DNA from: Bdellovibrionaceae bacterium UBA1609
GTDB lineage: Bacteria; Bdellovibrionota; Bdellovibrionia; Bdellovibrionales; UBA1609
Length of the DNA stretch: 64,000 bases
Direction of reading: 5' to 3'
NCBI GenBank assembly: GCA_002321895.1
Contig: DCMZ01000003.1
Span: forward strand, 647,070-711,069
Below the pieces are notes generated by a model that worked only from the letters and a program-made list of their open reading frames with translations, was not told the origin of the DNA and did no database searches. How positions within the stretch are numbered: position 1 is the stretch's first letter; every line of letters starts with the position of its first letter. The position numbers and the translations under genes were made by a program. Shown here one piece after another: positions 1 to 8,976 of the stretch.

Positions 1-1
1 G

Positions 2-736
2 CAAGGTATGACGAAGATCATGAATGAAGGCTGGGCTAGTTATTGGCATTCCAAGCTGATGACTGAGAGGATTATGGATGACTCTGAGGTGATTGATTTT
101 GCCGATCGACATTCTGGAACAATGGCAATGGCACCGGGTGGATTTAACCCTTACAAGATCGGAATAGAGCTCTTTCGAAATATTGAATATCGATGGAATC
201 GCGGGCAGTTTGGCAGGGATTGGTCCGAGTGTGCCGACATTCAAGAAAAGGCCAATTGGGATCGCCAAACCGGCCTGGGTCGGCAAAAAATATTTGAAGT
301 TCGTAGGGATTATAATGACGTCACATTTATTGATGAGTTTTTATCAGAAGAATTTTGTGTCGAGCATAAGCTTTTTGTTTACAAGTTTAACGAGCGTAGT
401 GGACAGTATGAAATCGACACTCGGGATTTTAAAAAGATAAAGCAGCAATTGTTATTCCAGCTCACAAATTTTGGTCAACCCATTATTAAGGTGATTGATG
501 GAAACTTTGAGAATCGAGGCGAGCTGCTATTGTCCCATGATTTCGAAGGTGTGGATATGCAACCTGACTATATGGTGGCGACTCTCGAAAACCTACAGAA
601 GGTTTGGTCTCGGCCTGTGAATCTAATCACAATTATGGATGGAGAGCAGAAAATATATCGCCACGATGGAAAAGAAATTCAAACTTTCAATCTGTCTACC
701 TTGCCTAAGGGATCTGCAGAGGCATCGGAAGACTAG
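2..736 (+). CDS. SpoVR family protein, 5' end cut by window
   Basis: The reading frame is open to the left edge and ends at TAG 734-736, so only the C-terminal ~244 residues of a roughly 500-residue protein are visible. The run TKIMNEGWASYWH followed by PGGFNPYKIGIELFRNIEYRWN is the hallmark core of the SpoVR family (YcgB in E. coli), a cytoplasmic protein whose biochemical role is not settled; in many bacteria it sits with a PrkA kinase and a VWA-like protein, which would lie upstream outside the window. The internal ATG at 8 is not a credible start because the conserved core runs through it. Confidence 0.9.
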   Translation, partial: QGMTKIMNEGWASYWHSKLMTERIMDDSEVIDFADRHSGTMAMAPGGFNPYKIGIELFRNIEYRWNRGQFGRDWSECADIQEKANWDRQTGLGRQKIFEVRRDYNDVTFIDEFLSEEFCVEHKLFVYKFNERSGQYEIDTRDFKKIKQQLLFQLTNFGQPIIKVIDGNFENRGELLLSHDFEGVDMQPDYMVATLENLQKVWSRPVNLITIMDGEQKIYRHDGKEIQTFNLSTLPKGSAEASED

Positions 737-922
737 AATTAATAGTTTTTTGTCTTCTATTTTCCGCAACGGTACATTTCTCATTCTTGGGCGTTTTATT
801 TTGATATTAAGCTTACTTTTTTATGTAGTTCCTTTGATGTAGATAAAGAACCCCGTAAAATTTTCCGATTCTTGAGTGTTGGATCTATCTGTAGATGTTT
901 CATCTCGGCGAAAGGCTGGAAA

Positions 923-3115
923 ATGAATTTTAAGGGGTTAAATGCTAAGTTAGTGGCTGCTTTTTTGTTGATTGGAGCGGTTCCGGTGATGGTTGCCATG
1001 ACCATTTCAATTAGTAAATCAGAGGAAGCGTTAAAAAAATCGTCACTGAGTCAGCTGGTGGCTATTCGTGAGGCTAAAGGGTTTCAAATTGAACAGCTAT
1101 TCTCAACAATGGAAAAACAAGTCGTTACACTTTCGAGTAATGATTTTGTTGTTGAGGCGGCCAAAAACTTTTCAAAAACTTTTTATAACTACAAAACAGA
1201 TGCCACTGAACAGCAGATTAATGAAAAGCTATTAGATTTTTACGAAAATCAGTTTGCATCCACTTATCGAGAGTCAAATGAGGTAATGAAAACCTCAGCA
1301 AAGTCTGTGTTGGATCAGCTTTCGCCACTAGAAAAGCAACTGCAATTTGATTACATCGCAAATAACCCGAATCCTTTAGGAGAAAAACATGAGTTGCTTT
1401 CTGGAGGTCCTCAGGAGTGGTCGAATCATCACAAGAAGTATCATCCTACATTTAAAAAATATTTAGAAGAGTTTGGTTATTACGATATTTTTATTGTAGA
1501 GCCACAGTCCGGACATATTATTTATTCTGTTTTTAAAGAGTTGGATTTTGCAACATCCTTAAAGACAGGTCCCTACAAAGACACAAACTTCGCTAAAGCA
1601 TTTAATATGGCTGCGAAGAGCCGAAATGCTGACGATGTGTTTGTTGTGGATTTGGAAAAGTATTACCCCTCCTATGAAGCGCCAGCTGGATTTTTATCAT
1701 CTCCCATTTTTGATAATGATCAGTTGGTTGGAGTACTTATATTCCAATTACCGGTAGCAAAAATTGACGAAATTATGACAAGCGGGAAAAATTGGAGACA
1801 AGTGGGATACGGTGAAAGCGGCGAAACTTACCTGGTGGGTTCGGACTATAAAATGCGGTCATTGTCTCGATTTTTAGTAGAAGATCAGCCGGGTTATAGG
1901 CAAATGGTGACTGAATTGGGAATGAGTTCGGAAACTATGAATTACATATTAAATAAAGAGACGACGACAATCAGTCAGGTTGTAGAGACAGCGGGAACGA
2001 AAAAAGCCTTGGCAGGTAATATTGATGCTGAAGTGTTTGACGATTATCGCGGCGTCAGTGTTTACAGTGCCTATAGACCACTGAATATTGAGGGTCTTAA
2101 TTGGGTCATTATGTCGGAAATTGATGAAGCGGAAGCTCAGGAAGCGGTTTTGGCTCTGCAAAAGAGCTTGTTGGTTGAATTGGGATTGGCCATCTTTATA
2201 ATTTTTGGTTTTGCATTAGTTGCATCTAGAAGAATATCGGGGCCACTTCAAGCCCTAGCAAATAACTTGGGTGCAGCGGCAATAGATATATCTAAATCGT
2301 CAACGGACCTTGCTGACAACTCAGCAAATTTATCATCATCGGCGACAGAATCTGCGGCGGCATTAGAAGAGACAGTGGCTTCGTTGGAGAATATTTCATT
2401 AACCATACAATCCAACTCTGAATCGTCTAAACGCGCCCATGAGATTTCCCAAAAGGGATATGAGAGTCTAAGGCAGAGTTCAGAAAGTACTGAAGAGTTG
2501 AATGTGGAAATTCAAAGCTTGCAAGCAAATGCCAGAGCGATGGAAGAGATCATTAGTTTAATTGATGACATTTCTTTTCAAACGAATTTGTTGGCATTAA
2601 ACGCTGCTGTCGAAGCGGCAAGAGCTGGTGAGCAGGGTAAAGGTTTTGCTGTTGTCGCTGATGCGGTTAGAACTCTATCTGGTAAAAGTGCTGAAGCAGC
2701 AAGCCAGGTTTCAACATTAATAACTAAGAGCTCTGAGAAAATCACAAATGTGACTCATCTCTCAGTGAGAAACAAAGAGTCCATGGATGCCGTTACAGCC
2801 GATGTGGAGAAGATCACAGCCTTAAGTTCAGAGATTGCTCAGCAATCCATCGAGCAATCAGAGAGTATTCAGCAAATTTCACAGGCCATGACCCAGTTGG
2901 ATCAGGTGACTCAGTCTTCAGCGGGAATAGCAGAGGAAAACTCAACCAATGCAGGCCAATTAAAGAATCAATCCGGAGAGATTGATAATCTTGCAGGAGA
3001 TCTATTTCAGCTTGTGGTAGGTTCTTCAGGAGAGAATGTCAATCAGGGGGAAGAAGGCTCCCCCGAGAAAGACAGTGGGAAAACTAAATTTTTTCAAGGG
3101 CGAAAAGCGTCTTAA
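923..3115 (+). CDS. methyl-accepting chemotaxis protein with Cache sensor
   Basis: This is a transmembrane chemoreceptor of about 730 residues. A first membrane segment lies near residues 10-30, then a ~380-residue periplasmic region containing PSYEAPAGFLSSPIFDNDQLVGVLIFQ-like Cache-domain sequence, a second membrane segment near 415-437, and a cytoplasmic coiled coil. The signalling tip near 545-580 contains ISFQTNLLALNAAVEAARAG, which binds CheA/CheW in this family. A HAMP domain is short or degenerate after the second segment, and no CheR-tethering pentapeptide is seen at the C-terminus. I chose ATG 923 over an upstream TTG at 872, because the membrane segment follows directly. The ligand cannot be inferred. 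The 186 bases upstream show no gene. Confidence 0.93.
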   Translation: MNFKGLNAKLVAAFLLIGAVPVMVAMTISISKSEEALKKSSLSQLVAIREAKGFQIEQLFSTMEKQVVTLSSNDFVVEAAKNFSKTFYNYKTDATEQQINEKLLDFYENQFASTYRESNEVMKTSAKSVLDQLSPLEKQLQFDYIANNPNPLGEKHELLSGGPQEWSNHHKKYHPTFKKYLEEFGYYDIFIVEPQSGHIIYSVFKELDFATSLKTGPYKDTNFAKAFNMAAKSRNADDVFVVDLEKYYPSYEAPAGFLSSPIFDNDQLVGVLIFQLPVAKIDEIMTSGKNWRQVGYGESGETYLVGSDYKMRSLSRFLVEDQPGYRQMVTELGMSSETMNYILNKETTTISQVVETAGTKKALAGNIDAEVFDDYRGVSVYSAYRPLNIEGLNWVIMSEIDEAEAQEAVLALQKSLLVELGLAIFIIFGFALVASRRISGPLQALANNLGAAAIDISKSSTDLADNSANLSSSATESAAALEETVASLENISLTIQSNSESSKRAHEISQKGYESLRQSSESTEELNVEIQSLQANARAMEEIISLIDDISFQTNLLALNAAVEAARAGEQGKGFAVVADAVRTLSGKSAEAASQVSTLITKSSEKITNVTHLSVRNKESMDAVTADVEKITALSSEIAQQSIEQSESIQQISQAMTQLDQVTQSSAGIAEENSTNAGQLKNQSGEIDNLAGDLFQLVVGSSGENVNQGEEGSPEKDSGKTKFFQGRKAS

Positions 3116-3216
3116 CTCACTTTTTTTGATTAATAATATAGCAAAATAAATACGCTTCACTTCGTGTTCCTCCCGGGATAAGCTTTTCCCATTATTGTTG
3201 CAACACGGAGGGGTGC

Positions 3217-4275
3217 ATGAAAAATAGTATAGTTATCTTATTAATAGTAGGGCTAGCCAATTTGGCTTTCGCAAATAGTGACGGAATCACGGTAGGTGGT
3301 TTTGTAGATGCTGGGTACGAGATGAACCCAGGGTTTTTAGAAACAACTAGTGCTGGAGCTGGCGAAGCCGGTGAAAATAATAGATTTCTAGTGAATCAAG
3401 GGGCTTTTTACTTTTCAAAGAGTTCAGAAAATGGGTCTATGCATATCGACATGCCCTTCGTTCAGAATAGCACTAGTGGGTCATTAACTTTTGCTACTGG
3501 AATGGCGCAAGCTTATGTGGTCCGCAACCTAGGCGACTATAAATTAACATTTGGACAGTTTGATACTATTTTTGGTTTCGAGGCCAATGATTCAATCGAT
3601 GTCTTTTATGCTAGAAATGGTGCCGTTTTTGGAATTATGCCAGTCACTCATACGGGTGCGACTTTTGCTGGAAAAATAAATGACAGCATCGAGTATACCG
3701 TTTTGGTGGGTAACTCTGCGAGCACTGGTGCTCAGTCTGGAGAGCAGGCGGATGAAACTGATCCAGAAATGGGATTAAAGTTTGCCTATTCAAGCAGTCA
3801 ATTTAGAGCCTCTCTTGGTGTTCTTTCCACAGGTTATTCAGATTCAGGTTGTGGAACAGCAGATTGTGGTTCGCAAATGTTAATTGATCTTTTGTTAGGA
3901 AAAGATTTTGGAAAATTTAGCGTTGATCTTGCTGTAGACCAAATCACCAATCCTGGTGGAGATGCTTCCGATGCTTCAGAAGCTATTTTAGGTATTTTAA
4001 TTGATACTCGATACAACATGAACAGCGAGCACGCTTTTGGGCTTCGCCTTGAGCAAGTGACAGGTCAATCTTCCATAGCTGATTTGCCAACGACTACTGT
4101 GGATCCAGAAGAAGCATCACACACTCAGATTACTTTAGGCTACTCTCACAAGTGTGATTCAGATTTAACTTTAAAAGTTAGCCTTGAATCCAACACTATT
4201 GTTTATGCTTCAGGATCTGGAATTGAAGATCCAGCTTGGACTGAGGGACAAGTTTCTGCTTTATTTAAGTTTTAA
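3217..4275 (+). CDS. outer-membrane beta-barrel porin, BBP2/OmpL-like
   Basis: The 352-residue product begins with a signal peptide (MKNSIVILLIVGLANLAFA, cleavage near residue 19) and continues as alternating beta-strand sequence ending in an aromatic residue (SALFKF), the usual outer-membrane barrel signature. The stretch FGQFDTIFGFEANDSIDVFYAR resembles the conserved strand of the putative beta-barrel porin-2 (BBP2, OmpL-like) family. It probably forms a diffusion channel; substrate unknown. GGAGGGG sits 4-5 bases before the ATG, and a strong intrinsic terminator follows 61 bases after the stop, so it is likely a single-gene transcript. Confidence 0.8.
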   Translation: MKNSIVILLIVGLANLAFANSDGITVGGFVDAGYEMNPGFLETTSAGAGEAGENNRFLVNQGAFYFSKSSENGSMHIDMPFVQNSTSGSLTFATGMAQAYVVRNLGDYKLTFGQFDTIFGFEANDSIDVFYARNGAVFGIMPVTHTGATFAGKINDSIEYTVLVGNSASTGAQSGEQADETDPEMGLKFAYSSSQFRASLGVLSTGYSDSGCGTADCGSQMLIDLLLGKDFGKFSVDLAVDQITNPGGDASDASEAILGILIDTRYNMNSEHAFGLRLEQVTGQSSIADLPTTTVDPEEASHTQITLGYSHKCDSDLTLKVSLESNTIVYASGSGIEDPAWTEGQVSALFKF

Positions 4276-4336
4276 AAGTAATAAGTCAGTGCCTTTTGGC
4301 ATTGGGTAAAATTTAGTAGCGCCAAAGAGGTGCTCT

Positions 4337-4375
4337 ACGCCGGAGGGGAAAAAGAAACCTCCGGCGTTTTTTTTC
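4337..4375 (+). terminator. intrinsic terminator of porin gene
   Basis: The arms CGCCGGAGG (4338-4346) and CCTCCGGCG (4358-4366) are perfectly complementary around an 11-base purine-rich loop and are followed by eight T. It ends the porin transcript. Confidence 0.95.
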
Positions 4376-4600
4376 TTCAAATTCCTATTCGGAAGATCAC
4401 GATTTCGCAGGTCTGTATGACATCACTGGTTCCTAAAATCTCTTTATTAAGCGACCGCTTTTTGTCATCGCATTTGAAAATCCTACCGAGTCATAAAACT
4501 CTAAAAATTTTTTATGCACCTATCTATTTAATATTATTATACTTTTGTACAACCAGTTATGCGTCTCACGGCATAGCCATTGCAAAATGGAATGATTGGT

Positions 4601-5173
4601 ATGCTTAGGTTGGGATGGTTTCTTTTTTTAGCGATGGTTATGGGTTGCTCCTCTAAGGGGAGTCAGCCCTATGTTTGTGAGGATTATCCTTCAGCCTCTA
4701 CTTCGTCATACATTTTGCCCTTTGAAAAAGGGGAATCCTTTACGGTGTCCCAAAGCAACTGTTCGAGCACAAGTCATTTTGGAAATTCTAAATATGCTTA
4801 CGACTTTTCAATGCCTATGGGGACCAAGGTGATAGCCGCCAGGGCTGGAGAAGTTCTTAATGTAAAACAATCCGATTACGACAACAATCCTGGTTTGGAA
4901 GGCAACTATATAAACATCTTACATGAAGATGGCACGGTCGCCAGCTATCGGCATCTCAGCCGTAAATCTGTTATGGTTCAAGTGGGAGACTTGGTAGGGC
5001 AAGGTGATCAGATCGCTCTTTCGGGAAACAGTGGGAAGTCGACGGGACCACACTTACATTTTGTTGTTTGGAAAAAACGTGGGTTACCAGAAAGTATTCC
5101 TATAACCTTCAGTAATGTGAATGAAAGTCACGAGGGCATGTTGAAGGAAAAACAGACTTATTCGGCAAAGTGA
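4601..5173 (+). CDS. M23 family metallopeptidase lipoprotein
   Basis: This is a 190-residue lipoprotein with a short signal peptide and lipobox (AMVMGC, Cys near residue 15). The M23/LytM fold is clear: HFGNSKYAYDFSMPMGTKV carries the first metal ligands (H and D), and GKSTGPHLHFVVW carries the HxH ligand pair near the C-terminus. Members cut peptide cross-links in peptidoglycan or, if inactive, activate amidases; here all usual zinc ligands seem present. I chose ATG 4601 over TTG 4580 and ATG 4592 because it gives a compact lipoprotein signal. The preceding 225 bases after the porin terminator are AT-rich and hold only promoter-like A/T tracts. Confidence 0.88.
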   Translation: MLRLGWFLFLAMVMGCSSKGSQPYVCEDYPSASTSSYILPFEKGESFTVSQSNCSSTSHFGNSKYAYDFSMPMGTKVIAARAGEVLNVKQSDYDNNPGLEGNYINILHEDGTVASYRHLSRKSVMVQVGDLVGQGDQIALSGNSGKSTGPHLHFVVWKKRGLPESIPITFSNVNESHEGMLKEKQTYSAK

Positions 5174-5177
5174 GTGA

Positions 5178-5528
5178 TCAAAGATCTTCTCTTGAAGCTC
5201 TTTTAATTTCCTCTACATCTATTGGCTCTGAAGATTCTATTTTAATCAACCAACCATCGCCGTAGTTGTCTTCTTGAAGTAATTCAGGCTGTTCGATTAA
5301 GGCTTCGTTGATTTCTAAAACCTGTCCATCTACAGGAGAGTAAATACTTAGCGTGCCTTCCGAATGATGAATCTCGCCACAGGGTTCATTGGGTAAAACA
5401 ATTTCTTCCGGATCAGGTAAGTTAATTTGATCAATGTCCATAAACTCGTCCAGGCCTTCAGAGTTTAGCCCGATGGTTATGGTTTCTTCGTCGATGAGTA
5501 ACCACTGATATCTTAGGTAATTGATCAT
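5178..5528 (-). CDS. GcvH-like protein without the lipoyl lysine
   Basis: The 116-residue product aligns by eye with glycine cleavage H protein: VLPNEPCGEIHHSEG then IYSPVDGQVLEINEAL and EDNYGDGWLIKIE match the family's DVYAPVSGEVVEVNEAL and PYGDGWLFKI segments. The position of the lipoate-carrying lysine (ESVKAxSD in true H proteins) reads HSEGTLS, so the lysine is replaced by glutamate (codon GAA). No gcvT or gcvP is nearby. It therefore cannot act as a normal lipoyl carrier and is better regarded as a GcvH-like protein of unknown role. It converges with the M23 gene, with 4 bases between their stops. Confidence 0.8.
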   Translation of the reverse strand: MINYLRYQWLLIDEETITIGLNSEGLDEFMDIDQINLPDPEEIVLPNEPCGEIHHSEGTLSIYSPVDGQVLEINEALIEQPELLQEDNYGDGWLIKIESSEPIDVEEIKRASREDL

Positions 5529-5548
5529 TCTAGTCTCCCGTAATCTAT

Positions 5549-5588
5549 AAAGGTGCCAGGCACCTTTTGGAGCTGTGGCGCATCACTT
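5549..5588. repeat. dispersed palindromic repeat, copy A
   Basis: AAAGGTGCCAGGCACCTTTT is a near-perfect palindrome followed by GGAGCTGTGGCGCATCAC. The same core plus GGAGCTGT and a GCRTCA box recurs near 43717 and 49659. It lies between the outer-membrane protein gene at 5629 and the GcvH-like gene, both on the minus strand, and could serve as a terminator hairpin for the former. Confidence 0.8.
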
Positions 5589-5628
5589 GGTGAAGTCAAC
5601 ATCTCCAAAAGAGCTTCAGGCACTATTA

Positions 5629-6186
5629 CTAGAACAGCGCGCTTAAAGAAAGCGGAATCAATGAAATCACAGTATCGAAATCGCTATCCGTTGGTAATAA
5701 AATTTGAGCATAAGGTGCATAAGAAATATGTCTGGAAAGGGCAAAGCGTTTACCAAATATTCCATAAATGTAGGTAGGATCAAAATCTCCAGAGAAGATA
5801 TTGATACCGCCACCACCGAACATTTGATTTCCAATTTTTCCCTCGCCAAAGTTGTATAGAGCACCAAAACCAAATTGAGTGATATCTAGAGCTTCTGAAG
5901 TTAATATTCCAAGACGACCTTCAAACTGTAGGTAAGGGTTAAAGCTATAGCGATATTGGCCACCTAAGTTGATAACACTTTCGCCGTCAGCGATATGGAT
6001 GCCCGCAGTGGTTCCCGGGTTTCCGGTTCCTGTGAATCCTGCTGAGTTAGTGGAAAGAACAAACTCGTGCTTTACACTTTTTAATGGAAGGCCTTTCTGG
6101 CTTGTGAAGACTTTCATTCTTTCAGCTGCATGAGATGTAGCGGTCGCGAAAACAAGTCCTAGAGTCAATAGTAGTAGCTTCTTCAT
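5629..6186 (-). CDS. predicted outer-membrane beta-barrel protein, unknown role
   Basis: I do not recognise a named family. The 185-residue product has a clean signal peptide (MKKLLLLTLGLVFATATSHA, cleavage after residue 20). The mature part alternates polar and hydrophobic residues (GGQYRYSFNPYLQFEGRLGI, FGFGALYNFGEG), is glycine and aromatic rich and ends in phenylalanine, as expected of a small 8-strand barrel. It is flanked on both sides by palindromic repeat copies, one upstream of its start (6261-6387) and one just after its stop (5549). Confidence 0.65.
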   Translation of the reverse strand: MKKLLLLTLGLVFATATSHAAERMKVFTSQKGLPLKSVKHEFVLSTNSAGFTGTGNPGTTAGIHIADGESVINLGGQYRYSFNPYLQFEGRLGILTSEALDITQFGFGALYNFGEGKIGNQMFGGGGINIFSGDFDPTYIYGIFGKRFALSRHISYAPYAQILLPTDSDFDTVISLIPLSLSALF

Positions 6187-6260
6187 ATCAGTTGTCTCCT
6201 ATGATGAATAAAGGAGCTATTGTAGGGATTGGCCCTAGAAATTCAACCAAAAGCTGTCTG

Positions 6261-6387
6261 GAAAGGTGCCGTGCGCCGGAGAACTCCGGTGGCGTGCATG
6301 AGAATGCAGCACCAATTCTGGGTTTGAGATGTTCAACCAGTGATGGTGCTGCTTGGTAATCCCAAAAGGTGCCTGGCACCTTTTGGG
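6261..6387. repeat. composite hairpin element with palindromic repeat, copy B
   Basis: Three nested or adjacent hairpins fill this gap: a GCCGG/CCGG stem near 6276-6292, a perfect GCAGCACCA (6306-6314) / TGGTGCTGC (6344-6352) stem, and the dispersed palindrome CCCAAAAGGTGCC / GGCACCTTTTGGG at 6361-6387. The palindrome lies 11 bases past the glnA stop and may end glnA transcription. The layout resembles a REP/BIME-like unit. Open frames across it are accidental. Confidence 0.7.
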
Positions 6388-6397
6388 CAATATACAA

Positions 6398-7813
6398 TTA
6401 TAGATCGTAATACAAGTAGAACTCATAAGGTACGGGACGTTGTTGAAGAGGAATGATTTCATTTTCTCTCTTCCAAGCAATCCAGGCCTCGATAAGGTCT
6501 TCGGTAAATACATCACCTTTTTTCAAGTACTCGCTATCTTTTTCCAAAGCTCTCAATGTGTCTTCAAGAGTTGCAGGGATAGCGGGAACCTTTGCGGCCT
6601 CTTCAGGAGCCAATCCATAGATATCCTTTTCTAAAGGATCACCAGGGTGAATTTTGTTTTGAATTCCATCAATTCCAGCCATTAACAGAGCTGCAAAGGC
6701 AAGGTATCCGTTGGCACTTGGATCAGGAGTTCTAAACTCGATTCGCTTGGCTTTTGGATTAGAGCCGGTGTTCGGGATACGAATGGCGGCAGATCTATTT
6801 CTGTAAGAGTAAGCCAACTTAATCGGCGCTTCAAACCCAGGAACTAATCTTTTATAAGAGTTAGTGGTTGGGTTAGTGAAGGTACAAAGAGTGGGAGCAT
6901 GCTTCAAGATACCACCGATGAAGTAAAGTGCTTCATCAGAGAGTCCTGCGTAGTTATCACCAGCAAAAAGAGGTTCTCCACCTTTGAAAAGTGACATGTG
7001 AGTGTGCATTCCACTGCCGTTGTCAGCAAAAACAGGCTTCGGCATGAATGTCGCAGTTTTGTGATGTCGGTTAGCCACGTTTTTAACGATATATTTAAAC
7101 CACTGCATTTTGTCGGCAATATTTACGAGTGAATCAAACTTAATGTTGATCTCACCTTGGCCGGCAGCGCCCACTTCGTGGTGTTGTCTCTCTACCTCGA
7201 TGCCCGCGTTATCTAACTCTAAGCAAATTTCGGTTCTAAGATCATGAAGTGAGTCAGAAGGTAGAGCTGGAAAGTAACCACCCTTAGGGCGAAATTTATA
7301 ACCTAAGTTTTTTCCGCCTTCATCCCGGCCCATGTTCCATGGAGCTTCGTCGGAATCCACTTGGTAAAAACCACCGTAGCTATTTTGATCAAAGCGAACA
7401 TCATCGAAGATGAAGAATTCGGCTTCAGGACCAAAGAAAGCTTCGTCGGCTATGCCTGTGGATTTCAAATAAGCCAAAGCTTTTTTGGCGATTTGTCGCG
7501 GATCTCTTTCATAGGGCTCAAGCGTATCGGGGTTAGCGATATCACAAATCAGTGAAAGAGTAGGAACATCCATAAAGGGATCCAGCTTTGCAGAATTCGG
7601 ATCTGGTAAAATCACCATATCTGAAGACTCAATACTTCTCCATCCTCTTACGGAGCTACCATCAAAACCGAAGCCCTCTTCAAAGACTTCCTCTGTAATT
7701 TGTTTTGAGGGTACCGTTAAATGCTGCCACTGTCCCAATAGATCAGTGAACTTTAGGTCCACCATTTTACAGTTAGCTTCCTTGATAATGTCTAAGACAT
7801 CTTTTGCTGTCAT
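6398..7813 (-). CDS. glnA: glutamine synthetase type I
   Basis: The 471-residue enzyme makes glutamine from glutamate, ammonia and ATP in the cytoplasm. Family landmarks are FGFDGSSVRGW near the N-terminus, FGPEAEFFIFDDV (metal-binding glutamates), NGSGMHTHMSLFKGGEPLF, the ATP-binding NPTTNSYKRLVPGFEAP loop, and KAKRIEFRTPDPS. The adenylylation tyrosine context is kept (DIYGLAPEEAAKVP), so control by an adenylyltransferase is possible. It lies 93 bases downstream of glnB on the same strand, the classic PII-GS pairing, and probably shares its transcript. Confidence 0.98.
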   Translation of the reverse strand: MTAKDVLDIIKEANCKMVDLKFTDLLGQWQHLTVPSKQITEEVFEEGFGFDGSSVRGWRSIESSDMVILPDPNSAKLDPFMDVPTLSLICDIANPDTLEPYERDPRQIAKKALAYLKSTGIADEAFFGPEAEFFIFDDVRFDQNSYGGFYQVDSDEAPWNMGRDEGGKNLGYKFRPKGGYFPALPSDSLHDLRTEICLELDNAGIEVERQHHEVGAAGQGEINIKFDSLVNIADKMQWFKYIVKNVANRHHKTATFMPKPVFADNGSGMHTHMSLFKGGEPLFAGDNYAGLSDEALYFIGGILKHAPTLCTFTNPTTNSYKRLVPGFEAPIKLAYSYRNRSAAIRIPNTGSNPKAKRIEFRTPDPSANGYLAFAALLMAGIDGIQNKIHPGDPLEKDIYGLAPEEAAKVPAIPATLEDTLRALEKDSEYLKKGDVFTEDLIEAWIAWKRENEIIPLQQRPVPYEFYLYYDL

Positions 7814-7906
7814 TTTTTCTCCTTATTTGTGGCAAGAGCAATTCTTCAATCAGCCATCCTCCAATAGGATTTGTTGATTCAATGACTGACCTTGCCGGTT
7901 TAAATT

Positions 7907-8245
7907 TTAAAGTGCATCGTCGTCTTGTTCACCCGTGCGTATGCGTAAAGCAGACTCAACAGGCAGGACAAAAACTTTTCCATCGCCAATTTTCCCCGTC
8001 TTTCCTGCCGTTTGAATGGCAGAAAGAGCTGCAGCAACAAGTCCATCGGAAAGGACGATTTCAATTTTTGTTTTGGGTAAAAAATCCACCACGTATTCAG
8101 CTCCCTGGTAAACTTCAGAGCGCCCTTTTTGGCGGCCAAAACCTTTAACTTCAGTGACAGTTAGCCCCTCGATCCCAATCTCTGAGAGGGCTTCAATGAC
8201 GTCGTCCAATTTGAACGGCTTAATGATCGCCTCGATCTTTTTCAT
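7907..8245 (-). CDS. glnB: nitrogen regulatory protein PII
   Basis: The 112-residue signal protein senses 2-oxoglutarate and ATP/ADP and relays nitrogen status. It starts MKKIEAIIKPFKLDDV and carries the T-loop GRQKGRSEVYQGAEYVVDFLPK with the uridylylation tyrosine (GAEY) in place, the B-loop TGKIGDGKVFV, and the C-terminal LRIRTGEQDDDAL. It stands upstream of glnA on the minus strand. No amtB is adjacent, so GlnB rather than GlnK is preferred. The 248 bases before its start hold no gene, and I could not find a well-spaced sigma-54 promoter there. Confidence 0.96.
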   Translation of the reverse strand: MKKIEAIIKPFKLDDVIEALSEIGIEGLTVTEVKGFGRQKGRSEVYQGAEYVVDFLPKTKIEIVLSDGLVAAALSAIQTAGKTGKIGDGKVFVLPVESALRIRTGEQDDDAL

Positions 8246-8493
8246 TTCACCTCGCTAAGTAAGCTCTGCTTTAAGCTTTCTATGCCAATAACTTAATTCA
8301 AAAGAGAATTTTTGCTCTAAGTTACTGTCACAGCCATTTACTAGCTGATTCATCAATCGAGTTCTTGTAGTAGCCACATCATGACTAAGTCGAAGGGGCC
8401 CGTCAATTTGACTTTTTACAAAGCTCTGTGTTGCGTCGGAAATGCGAATTTGTTACCAATCTGCGACGACTCGAGAAGGATGATGGACCAAAA

Positions 8494-8976
8494 ATGAAAC
8501 TAGAATTCGATCCCCAAAACCCGCTTTTTAATATTGTTCTATTAGAGCCAGAGATTCCTTCCAATACCGGGAATATCGGCAGAACCTGTGTCGGGACAGG
8601 CTCTCACCTGCACCTTATTGAGCCTCTTGGATTTGAGCTCTCCGATAAGCGAGTGAAGCGAGCGGGGTTGGATTATTGGCCGGATTTAAGCCTCACGGTT
8701 TATCCCAATTTTGAGGCCTGGTTGGCGGCCGTTCCTGATCCAAGTCGTATATTTTATCTCACCACCAAAGTTGACAAAACCATATATCATACACAGTTTA
8801 AGCGAGGTGACTGGTTCGTCTTCGGCAAGGAGACCAAGGGACTGCCCGAGGACCTGATTTTTTCTAATCAGGAGCAGGCTCTCACCATTCCTCATACGGA
8901 CAAGATTCGCAGCTTTAACTTGTCCAATGCCGTAAGTATGATTTTGGGCGAAGGGATACGGCAAATCCACACCTAG
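8494..8976 (+). CDS. trmL: tRNA (cytidine/uridine-34 2'-O)-methyltransferase, TrmL family
   Basis: A SPOUT-fold methyltransferase of 160 residues that methylates the wobble ribose of certain leucine tRNAs. The three SPOUT motifs are visible: EIPSNTGNIGRTC, FGKETKGLPEDL and IPHTDKIRSFNLSNAVSMILGE, the last forming the knot that binds S-adenosylmethionine. I chose ATG 8494, because the frame upstream to GTG 8428 adds 22 unconserved residues, and GAGAAGGA lies upstream. It runs toward secA with a 77-base gap. Confidence 0.93.
   Translation: MKLEFDPQNPLFNIVLLEPEIPSNTGNIGRTCVGTGSHLHLIEPLGFELSDKRVKRAGLDYWPDLSLTVYPNFEAWLAAVPDPSRIFYLTTKVDKTIYHTQFKRGDWFVFGKETKGLPEDLIFSNQEQALTIPHTDKIRSFNLSNAVSMILGEGIRQIHT

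Noticed and set aside
851..922. c-di-GMP-I riboswitch before the chemoreceptor
   Set aside because: No CGCAAAGC core or paired P1 with the right order was found here or in the 43.4 kb element.
4330..4608. open frame of 92 codons after the porin
   Set aside because: It starts inside the terminator hairpin of the porin gene, has no ribosome site or recognisable domain, and overlaps the M23 gene start.
6188..6516. two short minus-strand open frames
   Set aside because: They run through the palindromic repeat cluster and into glnA in another frame; they are by-products of the repeat.
7814..8330. sigma-54 promoter upstream of glnB or glnA
   Set aside because: TGGC-like and TTGC-like elements occur on the minus strand, but spacing between the GG and GC pairs is 8 or more than 10 bases instead of 10, so none fits.
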